IMG/VR virus record: IMGVR_UViG_3300022745_000058
Span: 1-44,589 of that record
Source of the DNA: a virus
DNA: 44,589 nucleotides
Direction: 5' to 3' (one strand)
Below, piece after piece: positions 7,599 through 15,084 of the stretch (the first letter of the stretch is position 1; every line of letters starts with the position of its first letter). Under the pieces are notes generated by a model. The model saw only the letters and a program-made list of their open reading frames with translations. It was not told the DNA's origin and ran no database searches. Position numbers and translations under genes: made by a program.

Positions 7599-7614
7599 GG
7601 CATCACGTGATACC
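7599..7614. repeat. Dispersed parS-like palindrome, after stop codon
   Basis: GGCATCACGTGATACC. One base separates it from the stop complement (7616) of the 36-aa gene. Confidence 0.93.
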
Positions 7615-7615
7615 G

Positions 7616-7726
7616 CTACTGCATGATGTGGATCAGGATAGACCAGACGTAGGAGACGGAGAAGCCTAGCAGGACGCAAAGGAACTCCAGAGCGTACAGG
7701 ATGCGGCGCTTAGTGGTCGGAGACAT
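7616..7726 (-). CDS. Small single-pass membrane protein, 36 aa
   Basis: A short protein with a basic N-terminus (KRR) and one hydrophobic segment of about 20 residues (LEFLCVLLGFSVSYVWSILI), so probably an inner-membrane protein with N-in topology. The start ATG at 7726 has GGGGGCG upstream and lies 2 bp after the stop of the preceding gene. It is not recognised. Small membrane proteins in early blocks often act on the host or in lysis control, but this is a guess. Confidence 0.6.
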   Translation of the reverse strand: MSPTTKRRILYALEFLCVLLGFSVSYVWSILIHIMQ

Positions 7727-7728
7727 GC

Positions 7729-7932
7729 TTACGCCCCCACGACGTTCAGGCGGTCTTTTCCTGCCATGATATAGCGAATGCCGTACTTGTCGGTATGAAC
7801 GATGCGCCAGTGCCCAAGGCAGTGCAGGCACAACCTGTCGTATTTGTCTACGCGGCTAGTGACGCGCTCCGTAAGCATCGGAGGCTTAGCGGCGCTGCCG
7901 TGCTGGACGTAATAGGTTGGTCTGACGTTCAT
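7729..7932 (-). CDS. Unknown protein with a CxxC motif, 67 aa
   Basis: An unrecognised 67-residue protein. It is basic, with a CLHCLGHW segment near the middle; CxxC followed by two histidines could bind one metal. The ribosome site AGGAGGGCATC before ATG 7932 is strong. It sits in a leftward block of short genes, separated by 2 bp from the membrane-protein gene. Confidence 0.7.
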   Translation of the reverse strand: MNVRPTYYVQHGSAAKPPMLTERVTSRVDKYDRLCLHCLGHWRIVHTDKYGIRYIMAGKDRLNVVGA

Positions 7933-7993
7933 GATGCCCTCCTCTGTTGGTCCTCAAAGCTGGGCACCCCGAAAGATGCCCAGGTGTTGAAGA

Positions 7994-8284
7994 TCAGTAG
8001 CCGGGGTGCTTCTTGATGCTGATACGAACATCCCCGATGGTGATAGGCAGTATGGGGTGGTTCTTCGTCCAGCAGCGGGCTTTCCTCATGCTGTCGTGCG
8101 CAATCTGCCTGTCCCTCAGCCCTTGGGCCTCGCACACGTCGTAGACTTCCGCCTCCAGGCAGGACAGGGCGCTAGGCTCCGTCCTACGGATGAAATGGGT
8201 GCGGAGTTCTCCTTCGTCCCTCCAGCCGTGTTCGTTGGGCGGAAGCAAGTAATGGGTCTCGATGGTGTAGAACACGCGGGCCAT
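7994..8284 (-). CDS. Unknown phage protein, 96 aa
   Basis: An unrecognised small protein with mixed alpha/beta composition. It contains a CLEAEVYDVCEAQGL helix and a basic C-terminal strand (VRISIKKHPGY). The start ATG at 8284 has GGAGGA 6 nt upstream, preferred over TTG at 8290. The ribosome site lies inside the end of the previous gene, whose stop is at 8287-8289, so translation is coupled. Confidence 0.7.
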   Translation of the reverse strand: MARVFYTIETHYLLPPNEHGWRDEGELRTHFIRRTEPSALSCLEAEVYDVCEAQGLRDRQIAHDSMRKARCWTKNHPILPITIGDVRISIKKHPGY

Positions 8285-8286
8285 GG

Positions 8287-8556
8287 TCAATCCTCCGGGT
8301 TCAGGTGTTCAAGCTCGGAAGAGCCCTTGCGCAGAATGGCGCGCTTGATGCACTTGCCGTCAACGTAGAACCGAAACTCTTTGTCTCCGTTGTCGTGCTG
8401 GCGGTGCGTTACGGAGTGCGTCAAGAACACGTGAGAGTTAGACGAAGAGGTTCCGACGCGAACGGTAACGTCTCCCGTCTGCTTCACTCCGTAGGACTTG
8501 CCCGAAGCGTAGGCGCAGGACTGGATATCGTTCCAGATGGGGTATTGACGAGACAT
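8287..8556 (-). CDS. Unknown phage protein, 89 aa
   Basis: An unrecognised 89-residue protein with a beta-rich middle (VTVRVGTSSSNSHVFLTHSV) and a basic segment. ATG at 8556 follows CGGAGGATTACT. It is the second gene of the leftward block starting at 9005, with a 71-bp gap to the first gene in which I see nothing specific. Confidence 0.7.
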   Translation of the reverse strand: MSRQYPIWNDIQSCAYASGKSYGVKQTGDVTVRVGTSSSNSHVFLTHSVTHRQHDNGDKEFRFYVDGKCIKRAILRKGSSELEHLNPED

Positions 8557-8627
8557 AGTAATCCTCCGTTTGATCTAAGGCGTTTACTTGAGAGCGGAGC
8601 GCGTGGCCCCGCCCTCTGGTAAGCGTC

Positions 8628-9005
8628 CTAATGCCGGAGCTTGGGCGCGGGATGCTCGGCGACGTGCTTACGCGCTTGCTCAATCGCGGTTTGCGCCATA
8701 TCCCGGAAGTAAGAGCCGTAGTCCCTCCCGTCTTCCCGGCTTTTCTTGGCGAGGCCGATATGGTCTCGGAAATCGGCCGGATTTGCGTAGATGGAATTAC
8801 CCAAGTAGTCGGAGCCGATGCGCGCCCCGTCCAGGTAAACGCAAACCCGAAATGTGAAGTTGTATAGTTCGCCGGAGTTGATTTTCTCCTGTATTTCCCC
8901 GGTCTCGTCCCATGACAAATCCGGGAGAATTTCTTCGGCGCATTCGAGCTTGACGGCAAACCGCGCCGTTTTGAACTCCCAAACTTTGTCCCAATGGGTA
9001 GCCAT
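8628..9005 (-). CDS. Unknown phage protein, 125 aa
   Basis: The first gene of a leftward block. It is acidic and alpha/beta in composition: a beta-rich core (FTFRVCVYLDGARIGSDYLG) followed by a charged C-terminal helix (AQTAIEQARKHVAEH). It is not assigned to a family. ATG at 9005 has CGAGGAGGCCAGC upstream. A promoter with an embedded TTTATCC/GGATAAA inverted repeat lies 35-62 bp upstream, so its expression is probably controlled by the same factor as the gene at 42723. Confidence 0.75.
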   Translation of the reverse strand: MATHWDKVWEFKTARFAVKLECAEEILPDLSWDETGEIQEKINSGELYNFTFRVCVYLDGARIGSDYLGNSIYANPADFRDHIGLAKKSREDGRDYGSYFRDMAQTAIEQARKHVAEHPAPKLRH

Positions 9006-9039
9006 GCTGGCCTCCTCGTTTCGCGTTTCGTTGAGATAA

Positions 9040-9067
9040 GATTTATCCTGCTTTGCGGATAAAGCAA
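9040..9067 (-). promoter_or_regulatory. Leftward promoter with embedded TTTATCC-N8-GGATAAA operator
   Basis: Minus-strand TTGCTT (9067-9062), 16 nt, TAAATC (9045-9040). The perfect 7-bp inverted repeat TTTATCC/GGATAAA with 8-nt spacing (9042-9063) covers the spacer and parts of both boxes. The same operator recurs at 42761-42782. Confidence 0.6.
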
Positions 9068-9245
9068 GCGAGAAAATGCACGCCCACCCAAAATTTTTCG
9101 CACCACGCCAGCGAAGCGGCGGAATGCCTAGTGTCTCGCGCGTGAGGCGCGGTGCGTTTCAAAGTCGGGAAAGCTAATCTGAAGCTGGTGTGTTTCGACC
9201 AGCACACGACCAATCGCCAGCGCTAGCGAGCTAACCGCCCGGCTT

Positions 9246-9260
9246 GGTATCACGTGTGCC
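9246..9260. repeat. Damaged palindrome copy
   Basis: GGTATCACGTGTGCC, one base short in the right arm. Confidence 0.7.
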
Positions 9261-9291
9261 CAGGCTGAACGGCGGCGCGTGGCCCCGGCTT

Positions 9292-9306
9292 GGTATCACT
9301 GCACCC
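9292..9306. repeat. Degenerate palindrome copy
   Basis: GGTATCACTGCACCC: left half intact, right half lost. Part of the 16-bp direct repeat with the preceding copy. Confidence 0.4.
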
Positions 9307-9325
9307 GTGAAACCATTATGCTACA

Positions 9326-9442
9326 CCTACATTATGTAGGCAAACCAGCTAAGTCATTGATTTCATTAGATACTACCTGCTTCATAATATACGTTATGCG
9401 ACACAGCATCTGCTAATATACTAGGCAAATCAATGGCTTAGC
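9326..9442. other. AT-rich inverted-repeat cluster, possible origin or regulatory region
   Basis: Three nested symmetries: CCTACATTATGTAGG at 9326-9340; arms GCTAAGTCATTGATTT (9348-9363) and AAATCAATGGCTTAGC (9427-9442), 16 nt with one mismatch and a 63-nt interval; and CATAATATACGTTATG at 9383-9398 inside that interval. This is the most AT-rich part of the 9-10 kb gap. Origin function is a guess. Confidence 0.5.
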
Positions 9443-9797
9443 ATTTGGCAGCCCCGGCTTTCCGGCCTGATCCTACCAACGATCAGCCAAGGCACTGCCA
9501 TCGTAGTTGCAGCAGAAATGGATAGGGGGCGGTTTTCGTCGAGGCACTTCCGGGGGCCGACCGTCGAGGCAGTTTCGGATACTTCCAGATGTCCGCAGAC
9601 CCGCCCACGATTTCCAATAACAATCTGTAGTGCATGGTGTAGCAGCCGACTACCAGTCCGCAGAGCGGTCGGGCGACGTAGCTGCGCTACGGCTACTAAC
9701 GCTCAGCCAATGGCATCACGTGATACCGGGGAGGGTTCTTCCCGATGAGCCAACGATTGCCAATATTAAGCAAACGCAAATCCTAAAAAATTTTCGG
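9443..9797. other. Non-coding stretch with short hairpins
   Basis: CTGATC/GATCAG (9467-9486) and CGTAGC-TGC-GCTACG (9677-9691) are short inverted repeats. ORFs here have no ribosome sites and poor composition, so I call no gene. Confidence 0.45.
9712..9727. repeat. Dispersed parS-like palindrome, non-coding
   Basis: GGCATCACGTGATACC, within the non-coding region upstream of the late operon. Confidence 0.93.
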
Positions 9798-9827
9798 TTA
9801 GACTTTGAAAACCTCCCGAACTATTAT
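9798..9827 (+). promoter_or_regulatory. Candidate late-operon promoter
   Basis: TATTAT at 9822-9827 with a poor -35 TTAGAC (9798-9803) at 18 nt. It would start transcription just before the hairpin series and the terminase genes. Confidence 0.4.
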
Positions 9828-9837
9828 GACTGCGCTT

Positions 9838-9993
9838 GATCCTGCGTTGCCGCCCAATTGACGCAGGATCGGGAAGAGCGCTCAAGCAGCCCTTCCCTGC
9901 TTTCGAGCGCGACGAGGCGCTGGCAGACCGCACGGTAAGAAATAGTCTGCCACCGCTAGGCAGTAGCGGTGTTGAGTTGCCCGGCAGGGCAAC
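9838..9993 (+). other. Series of strong hairpins upstream of terminase
   Basis: Stems: GATCCTGCGT/ACGCAGGATC (9838-9870, loop 13); GGCAGA/TCTGCC (9922-9951); CACCGCTA/TAGCGGTG (9951-9971, loop 5); and GTTGCCC/GGGCAAC (9976-9993, loop 4). They lie between the candidate promoter and the small terminase gene, so they could form a structured 5' leader or a packaging recognition site. Confidence 0.55.
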
Positions 9994-10037
9994 ACTGCCG
10001 CACAAACCAACGCCCCAACCGTGGAAGGAGACGAGCG

Positions 10038-10700
10038 GTGGCCGAATTGAAGATTGGCGAGCCCCACCCCGAGACTGGCAGGCGTGTACGTGCGCGCGGC
10101 CAGCGTCCGAGGGTCACGAAGGAAGGGCCGGAAGACAAGCTGCTGACCCAATCGCAGTTCATGGCGGCTGAATACTTCCTGCAAGGCTACACGAAGAAGC
10201 AGGCGATGATTAAGGCGGGGTATAGCCCGGTGACGGCTGCCCAGCCCAACGCCATGTTCGATCTCCCCCAGGTGCAGCAGCACATCGAGAAGCGCCGGGA
10301 CGAGATGAAGCTGTCCACCGTGCGACTGGAGGAACGTGTCAAGGAGGAGTTGGCGAAGATCGCCTTCTTCAACCTGGGCGACGTGATTGCCATCACCGAT
10401 GACGGCGAGCTTGTCTATGACTTCTCGGAAGTCACCATGGACCAGATGGCGGCCATCGGCGAAGTGACCGTCGAGACCTACATGGAAGGCAAGGGGAAAG
10501 ACGCGCAGGAGGTGAAGCGCATCAAGGTCAAGCCGCATGACAAGAAGGCGGCGCTGGACAGCCTTGCGCGCGTCTGCGGCATGTTCAAGGACAACACGAA
10601 CGTGAGCTTCAACGGGCAGTCGCTTGAGGATCGTTTGCAGGCGGGCCGGGCGCGGCTGGGGCAGGCTCCGATCATCGACGTGGACGCCGAGGAAGCGTGA
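10038..10700 (+). CDS. terS: Terminase small subunit
   Basis: The DNA-recognition subunit of the packaging motor, about 220 residues and of the Terminase_2 type. After a basic tail (RRVRARGQRPRV), residues about 40-120 show the family pattern: LTQSQFMAAEYFLQGY, then KKQAMIKAGYSPVTA (helix-turn-helix), then a long helix with KRRDEMK. GTG at 10038 is chosen because GGAAGGAG ends 7 nt upstream; the open frame extends back to 9969 with no ribosome site. The hairpin-rich DNA just upstream may be its recognition site. The large subunit follows after two or three very small ORFs. Confidence 0.88.
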   Translation: MAELKIGEPHPETGRRVRARGQRPRVTKEGPEDKLLTQSQFMAAEYFLQGYTKKQAMIKAGYSPVTAAQPNAMFDLPQVQQHIEKRRDEMKLSTVRLEERVKEELAKIAFFNLGDVIAITDDGELVYDFSEVTMDQMAAIGEVTVETYMEGKGKDAQEVKRIKVKPHDKKAALDSLARVCGMFKDNTNVSFNGQSLEDRLQAGRARLGQAPIIDVDAEEA

Positions 10701-10948
10701 TGAGCAAGGCGCTCAGCTATTGCGGCGTGCGGGCGTTAGCCGGGAGGGAGATTGCCGACGAGATGTTCGGGCGAGTTCTCCCGGTGGCCTGGATATGGAC
10801 TTCCCGCCCGACCAGGAGATGGCGGCGAATATCGCTGCTGAGCGCGAGGCCCAAGAGAAAAAGTGCGCCAACTGTCCGCACGCGGGCTGCTGTTGGTGAC
10901 GGTTACGGCACCCGACCGCGAAGCGGGCTGGTGATTGGCATCACGTGA
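10700..10948 (+). CDS. Doubtful small ORF after terS, 82 aa
   Basis: ATG at 10700 overlaps the terS stop (TGATG). The first 27 codons look coding, but from about 10780 the frame becomes Arg/Ser-rich and low in GC3, while the -1 frame looks better (see 10795-10899). It ends only at the TGA inside a palindrome copy. Either only a short N-terminal peptide is made, or the two frames are parts of one gene joined by a frameshift. Confidence 0.3.
   Translation: MSKALSYCGVRALAGREIADEMFGRVLPVAWIWTSRPTRRWRRISLLSARPKRKSAPTVRTRAAVGDGYGTRPRSGLVIGIT
10795..10899 (+). CDS. Small Cys-rich ORF, 34 aa
   Basis: It has an acidic helix (PPDQEMAANIAAEREAQEKK) and a Cys cluster CANCPHAGCCW that could bind zinc. 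The ribosome site is only GGTGG at 7 nt. It lies in the frame -1 to the preceding ORF and may be its C-terminal part. Confidence 0.4.
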   Translation: MDFPPDQEMAANIAAEREAQEKKCANCPHAGCCW

Positions 10949-10952
10949 TACC
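10937..10952. repeat. Dispersed parS-like palindrome, abutting a ribosome site
   Basis: GGCATCACGTGATACC, directly followed by the GGAGG of the 48-aa gene at 10963. Confidence 0.93.
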
Positions 10953-10962
10953 GGAGGCGGCT

Positions 10963-11109
10963 ATGCTCCAGCTTGAATGGAAGTGGAACAATCGGAAGTG
11001 GGGCTTCGAGAAGCTGGGCACGATGGTGCAGGGGTTGCGCTATCAGTGGGTGCTTTACGTCGGGGCGCTGCATATCCACAAGTGGCGCTTGCCTCAGTTG
11101 GAGGATTGA
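10963..11109 (+). CDS. Small Trp-rich protein, 48 aa
   Basis: A 48-residue ORF with five tryptophans (EWKWNNRKWG near the start) and a beta-rich C-terminal part (QWVLYVGALHIHKW). GGAGG ends 5 nt before ATG 10963, a very good start. It ends 3 bp before the terL start, so it is packed into the packaging operon. I do not recognise the family. Its short length, good ribosome site and tight spacing make it a likely real gene. Confidence 0.65.
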   Translation: MLQLEWKWNNRKWGFEKLGTMVQGLRYQWVLYVGALHIHKWRLPQLED

Positions 11110-11112
11110 GGC

Positions 11113-12828
11113 ATGGCGACGGCTGACGAGAGGCTTGCAGACGAGCTTGCCAAGTTCTACGCGGACCCGCTCGGGTACGTCATGTTCGTCTTCCCGTGGG
11201 ATAGCGACCCGGCTATCCAGGTGGTGGATTGGGAAAACGAAGACCTGTTCGTTGACCCGAAGACGGGCTTCGTGTTCGATCTCAAGCCGAACTCGGTAGA
11301 GACCGTCACCTACAAGGAATGGATGCAGCCCTACCGGGAGCGGTTCAACACCCGCTACGGTCCCGACAGGTGGGCTTGCGAGTTCCTTGACGACCTGGGC
11401 AAGCAGGTTCGCAAGCGGGGCTTCGATGGGCGCAAGGCCGTCAAGGCTGTCCAGTACGCCATCTCGTCGGGCCACGGTATCGGCAAGTCCACGCTGGTGG
11501 CGTGGATCATCAAGTGGATCATGGACACCCGCCCCTACGCCAAGGGAACGGTGACGGCGAACACGGCGGAACAGCTTCGCACCAAGACGTGGGCGGAACT
11601 CGGGAAGTGGAACAAGCGGTCTCTGACTGCGCATTGGTTCCAGTACAACTCGGGGCGAGGCAACATGAGCCTCAAGCACGTCAAGCATGAGGAGGAGTGG
11701 TATTGCTCCGCTCAGACTTGCCGTGAAGAAAACTCGGAAGCCTTCGCTGGACAGCACGCCGCGAACTCGACTTCGTTCTACATCTTCGACGAAGCGTCGG
11801 CGGTGCCCGACAAGATTTACGAGGTGCGCGAAGGCGGCACGACGGACGGCGAGCCCATGGTCTTCGACTTCGGCAACCCGACCCGTAACAGCGGGCGCTT
11901 CTTTGACGAAATCGAAGGCAAGCTCAAGCACCGCTACACCCACAAGAAGATCGACAGCCGCACGGTCGCAATCACCAACAAGGACCGCATCAAGGAGTGG
12001 AAGGAGGACTACGGCGAGGACAGCGACTTCTTCAAGGTCCGCGTCCGTGGCGAGTTCCCGTCTGCCGGTTCGCTCCAGTTCATGCCGACCGCTTGGGTGC
12101 GCCGGGCGATGGTGCGCGAGCTTGTCCAGGACCGCTTCGCCCCCGTCGTCATCGGCGTGGACGTGGCCCGCTTCGGTTCCGACAACTCCGTCATCTATCC
12201 TCGCGTGGGCAACGACGCGCGGTCGTTCGCTCCGGTAATCGGTGACGGCATCTATCACGGCCTCGATAACGTCCAGCTTGCGCAGAAGGTCATCCAGAAA
12301 ATCCAGTTCTTCGAGGGGCTGGGGATGCAGATCGGTGGGGTGTTTATCGACGTGACTGGTACGGGCTCTGGCGTCGTTGACGTGCTGACCCACTCGGGTT
12401 ACGAGGTGGTGGGCGTCGGCTTCGGCAACAGCCCGGTGTTCCAGCCGGAGTTGTACCGCTACCGCTCTGACGAAATGTGGGGCAGGACCAGGGACGCCAT
12501 CAAGGAAAGCCTCATCCTCCCGCTGCTGCCGATGTTTGCTAAGCTACGCGGCGAAGAGATGGATCGCGGCGTTGCGGACACGGCCACGCGCCTGTTCAGC
12601 GACTTGACGCAGCGCGAGTTCGGCTATACTATCCAAGGCGAAAAGATCAGCCTGGAAAGCAAGAAGGACATGAAGGCTCGCGGGCTGTCTTCGCCTGACA
12701 TTGCGGACGCGCTGTGCTTGACCTACTCCCAGGAGGTTGCTCCGATGAACCTCCCGCACGGGCAGCACCAGAAGACGCAGATGACCGACCATGAGTTCGA
12801 TCCTCATGCCGATGTGAAAGTGGGGTAA
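11113..12828 (+). CDS. terL: Terminase large subunit
   Basis: The ATPase/nuclease that drives DNA into the prohead, 571 residues. The ATPase domain has Walker A GHGIGKST at 120-127 and Walker B FYIFDEAS with D226/E227. The RNase H-like nuclease domain has acidic residues in GVDVARFG (D350), FIDVTGTG (D413) and SPDIADAL (D529). The N-terminal 115 residues form an extra region typical of this terminase type. ATG at 11113 follows the 48-aa gene by 3 bp. It acts with the small subunit and docks on the portal encoded downstream. All catalytic motifs are intact. Confidence 0.95.
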   Translation: MATADERLADELAKFYADPLGYVMFVFPWDSDPAIQVVDWENEDLFVDPKTGFVFDLKPNSVETVTYKEWMQPYRERFNTRYGPDRWACEFLDDLGKQVRKRGFDGRKAVKAVQYAISSGHGIGKSTLVAWIIKWIMDTRPYAKGTVTANTAEQLRTKTWAELGKWNKRSLTAHWFQYNSGRGNMSLKHVKHEEEWYCSAQTCREENSEAFAGQHAANSTSFYIFDEASAVPDKIYEVREGGTTDGEPMVFDFGNPTRNSGRFFDEIEGKLKHRYTHKKIDSRTVAITNKDRIKEWKEDYGEDSDFFKVRVRGEFPSAGSLQFMPTAWVRRAMVRELVQDRFAPVVIGVDVARFGSDNSVIYPRVGNDARSFAPVIGDGIYHGLDNVQLAQKVIQKIQFFEGLGMQIGGVFIDVTGTGSGVVDVLTHSGYEVVGVGFGNSPVFQPELYRYRSDEMWGRTRDAIKESLILPLLPMFAKLRGEEMDRGVADTATRLFSDLTQREFGYTIQGEKISLESKKDMKARGLSSPDIADALCLTYSQEVAPMNLPHGQHQKTQMTDHEFDPHADVKVG

Positions 12829-12831
12829 GCC

Positions 12832-13158
12832 ATGCAGAACTTGTTCGGGGAGGAAGAGGTATCACGTGATACCAACTACGACCACGAAGCCGGGAAGCGC
12901 TACTGCGCCATGCTGGGCTTGCAGTGGGACGAAGACTTCGCCCGCCGCGCTGACGAGATGGCGCACGACAACGACATGACGCAGGCGCAGTTCGATCTTC
13001 TGGTGCGTGAGTACGCCTGGAAGATCGCTTGGCTGTTCTGCCCGCGCACCTATCCCTGGAAGACCCGCGTCAAGCTGGCGCTGCACTTCCTCAACCCGTT
13101 CGCCCGTCACATCCAGGACGTGGCGGCGGAAAACCTCCAGAAGAACAAGGAGACCTAG
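12832..13158 (+). CDS. Unknown morphogenesis-operon protein, 108 aa
   Basis: It lies between terL and portal and is not recognised. It is helical, with a charged first half and an aromatic C-terminal half (YAWKIAWLFCPRTYPWKTRVKLALHFLNPF) that could be an amphipathic or membrane-associating helix. The dispersed palindrome encodes V10-T14 close to the N-terminus. The start ATG at 12832 is 3 bp after the terL stop. It may be a small assembly or head-associated factor; this is inferred only from position. Confidence 0.75.
   Translation: MQNLFGEEEVSRDTNYDHEAGKRYCAMLGLQWDEDFARRADEMAHDNDMTQAQFDLLVREYAWKIAWLFCPRTYPWKTRVKLALHFLNPFARHIQDVAAENLQKNKET
12858..12873. repeat. Dispersed parS-like palindrome, near gene start
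   Basis: Perfect copy, read V-S-R-D-T at residues 10-14 of the 108-aa protein. Confidence 0.95.
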
Positions 13159-13160
13159 CC

Positions 13161-13373
13161 ATGTGTGTCGGTGGTGGCGGTGCGCCCTCTCCCCCTCCTC
13201 CCCCGCCGCCTGCGCCGCCTGCGCCGACCCCGGCTGACCCGGCGGTGACGAAGGCCAAGCAGGATGCCCGCAGCATTGCGGCTCGCGCTGGCGGTCGTGG
13301 TCAGACCTTGCTTGGCGGGGAACTGAACACCGAGGCCGACAACGCGACGGCGAAGACGCTGCTGGGCCAGTAG
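13161..13373 (+). CDS. Gly/Pro-rich small virion-operon protein, 70 aa
   Basis: It starts MCVGGGG, followed by a run of prolines and alanines, then a basic helix (KAKQDARSIAARAGGRGQTLL) ending TAKTLLGQ. Short proteins with an MC-GGG start, low-complexity middle and R-x-TLL tail are common beside podovirus portal genes. Their function is not known to me. The gene follows the 108-aa gene by 2 bp and precedes portal by 10 bp. Confidence 0.7.
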   Translation: MCVGGGGAPSPPPPPPPAPPAPTPADPAVTKAKQDARSIAARAGGRGQTLLGGELNTEADNATAKTLLGQ

Positions 13374-13383
13374 GAAACATACG

Positions 13384-15084
13384 ATGAAGAAGCGCCCTCA
13401 AGAAGCCGATGGTCCGTCCAAGTCCGACGTGCAGAAGGATTTGGATTACCTGAACCGCCGCATCTCCGAGATGGAGACCGAGCGGTCATCTTTCATTTCG
13501 CACTGGAAGGAACTCTCTGAGTTCGTGGACCCCCGGCGTGGGCGCTTCTTCCTCGAAGACCGGAACAAGGGCGACAAGCGCCACAAGAGCATCGTCAACA
13601 ACCACGCCACGGTTGCGCTCCGCAAGGCGACGGCGGGCATGTTCAACGGCGCCATGTCTCCGGCCCGTCCGTGGTTTGAGTACGACCTGATGAACCAGGA
13701 CTTGCTCAAGGATCAGGCCACAAAGGCGTGGCTGGACATGCTCAAGTTCGTCGTCCTCAAGGTACTGGTCTCCAGCAACTTCTACCAGATGGCTCCCGTC
13801 ATGCTACGGGAGTTGTTGCTGTTCGGCACCGGCTGCATGACGCATACGGACGATTTCGAGGACGTGGCCCGCTTCTACACGCACACGTGCGGCAGCTACT
13901 TGGTGGCGCAGAACCATCGTCAAGTAATCGACACCTTCGCTCGCAAGTTCCAGATGACGGCCATTCAGATGGTCTCTCGGTTCGGCTACGAGAATTGCAG
14001 CGTGGGCGTCCAGAACAATTACGACCGGGGCAACTACGGCCAGTGGCACACGGTCTACCACTTCATCGAGCCGAACCCCTTCCACGACCCGTCGAAGCTG
14101 ACTTCTTCGTTCTTCCCCTACCGCTCCATCTATTTCGAGCCGGGCAAGAACAAGAGCGAGAACGTGGGCTATCTGTCGCGCAAGGGCTACAAGGGCTTCC
14201 CCGTTTACGTTCCCCGGTGGGAGACCACCAACGAGGACGTGTACGGCACCAATTGCCCCGGCATGACCAGCCTGGGCGACGTGAAGGGCTTGCAGTTCCA
14301 GGAACGCGAGAAGGCCAAGGCGATTGCCAAGAACAACACCCCGCCGATGCAGGGTCCGACTTCGCTGCGCAACCAGCCCATCGCCAACCTGCCGGGCGGC
14401 TTCACGGGCACCAGCGCCTCGGGGCAGATCAAGCCGCTGTACGAGGTGGACCCGCGCATCCAAGAGATGATGATGGACATCAAGGCGACGGAGGGCCGCA
14501 TTGACGAGGGCTACTTCGTGCCGCTGTTCATGGCTATCACGGAGATGCAGGGCATCCAGCCGAAGAACGAGTTGCAGTTGAAGCAGATCGACAGCGAGCG
14601 ACTGTTGCAGCTTGGCCCGGTGCTGGAGCAAATCCACGGCGAATGGCTGTCCAAGATGGTGCTGCGTGTCTCGCATCAAGTCATCGCGGCTGGCATCATG
14701 CCGCCCAAGCCGAAGCAGCTTCAAGGCCACGACCTGGGCCTCCAGTTCGTGTCGGCTCTCGCCATGGCGCAGCGTTCGGTTGCCCTCGGCTCCATCGAGC
14801 GCACCGTGAGCTTCGCGGGCGCGCTGCGTGTCGGCGGCTGGGACGTGTCCCACAAGATCGACCCCTACGGCGTCTTCGAGGATTACGCCGCCCTCAACGG
14901 CTTCCCGCAGAAGCGCATCGTGGATGACGCCACGGCGCAGGCGCAGCAGCAGGCGCAGTTGGCGGCGATGCAGCAGCAGCAAGCCCTGGACAACGGGCAG
15001 AAGGTGCTGAACATGGCGAAGATGGCTTCGGACGCTAAGCTCAATGACAAGAGCGTCCTGTCCAAAGTCACGGGGAATGCGTAA
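13384..15084 (+). CDS. Portal (head-to-tail connecting) protein
   Basis: The dodecameric portal through which DNA enters and leaves the head, 566 residues, of the T7 gp8/head-tail connector family. Evidence: size, position after terL, the N-terminal helix with LDYLNRRISEMETER, the FVDPRRGRF segment, and the core TAGMFNGAMSPARPWFEYD that is characteristic of the family. The C-terminus is Gln-rich coiled coil. ATG at 13384 follows AGGAAAC. Its stop overlaps the next gene's ATG at 15084. Confidence 0.93.
   Translation: MKKRPQEADGPSKSDVQKDLDYLNRRISEMETERSSFISHWKELSEFVDPRRGRFFLEDRNKGDKRHKSIVNNHATVALRKATAGMFNGAMSPARPWFEYDLMNQDLLKDQATKAWLDMLKFVVLKVLVSSNFYQMAPVMLRELLLFGTGCMTHTDDFEDVARFYTHTCGSYLVAQNHRQVIDTFARKFQMTAIQMVSRFGYENCSVGVQNNYDRGNYGQWHTVYHFIEPNPFHDPSKLTSSFFPYRSIYFEPGKNKSENVGYLSRKGYKGFPVYVPRWETTNEDVYGTNCPGMTSLGDVKGLQFQEREKAKAIAKNNTPPMQGPTSLRNQPIANLPGGFTGTSASGQIKPLYEVDPRIQEMMMDIKATEGRIDEGYFVPLFMAITEMQGIQPKNELQLKQIDSERLLQLGPVLEQIHGEWLSKMVLRVSHQVIAAGIMPPKPKQLQGHDLGLQFVSALAMAQRSVALGSIERTVSFAGALRVGGWDVSHKIDPYGVFEDYAALNGFPQKRIVDDATAQAQQQAQLAAMQQQQALDNGQKVLNMAKMASDAKLNDKSVLSKVTGNA

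Larger units (their letters stand above)
9068..9325. other. Non-coding stretch with two degenerate palindrome copies
   Basis: No supported gene. It contains the direct repeat CCCGGCTTGGTATCAC at 9238-9253 and 9284-9299, each carrying the left half of the dispersed palindrome. Confidence 0.5.

Noticed and set aside
7415-7669. Rightward ORF of 84 aa after the TATAAT at 7288
   Set aside because: No ribosome site, and it runs across the leftward terminator and a palindrome copy into the opposite gene.
9518-9839. Short rightward ORFs in the non-coding region
   Set aside because: Arg/Ser/Pro-rich composition, no ribosome sites, and they run across a palindrome copy and hairpins.
12604-12630. TTGACG and TATACT in terL as a promoter
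   Set aside because: The spacing is only 15 nt and it lies in ordinary coding sequence with no AT-rich island.
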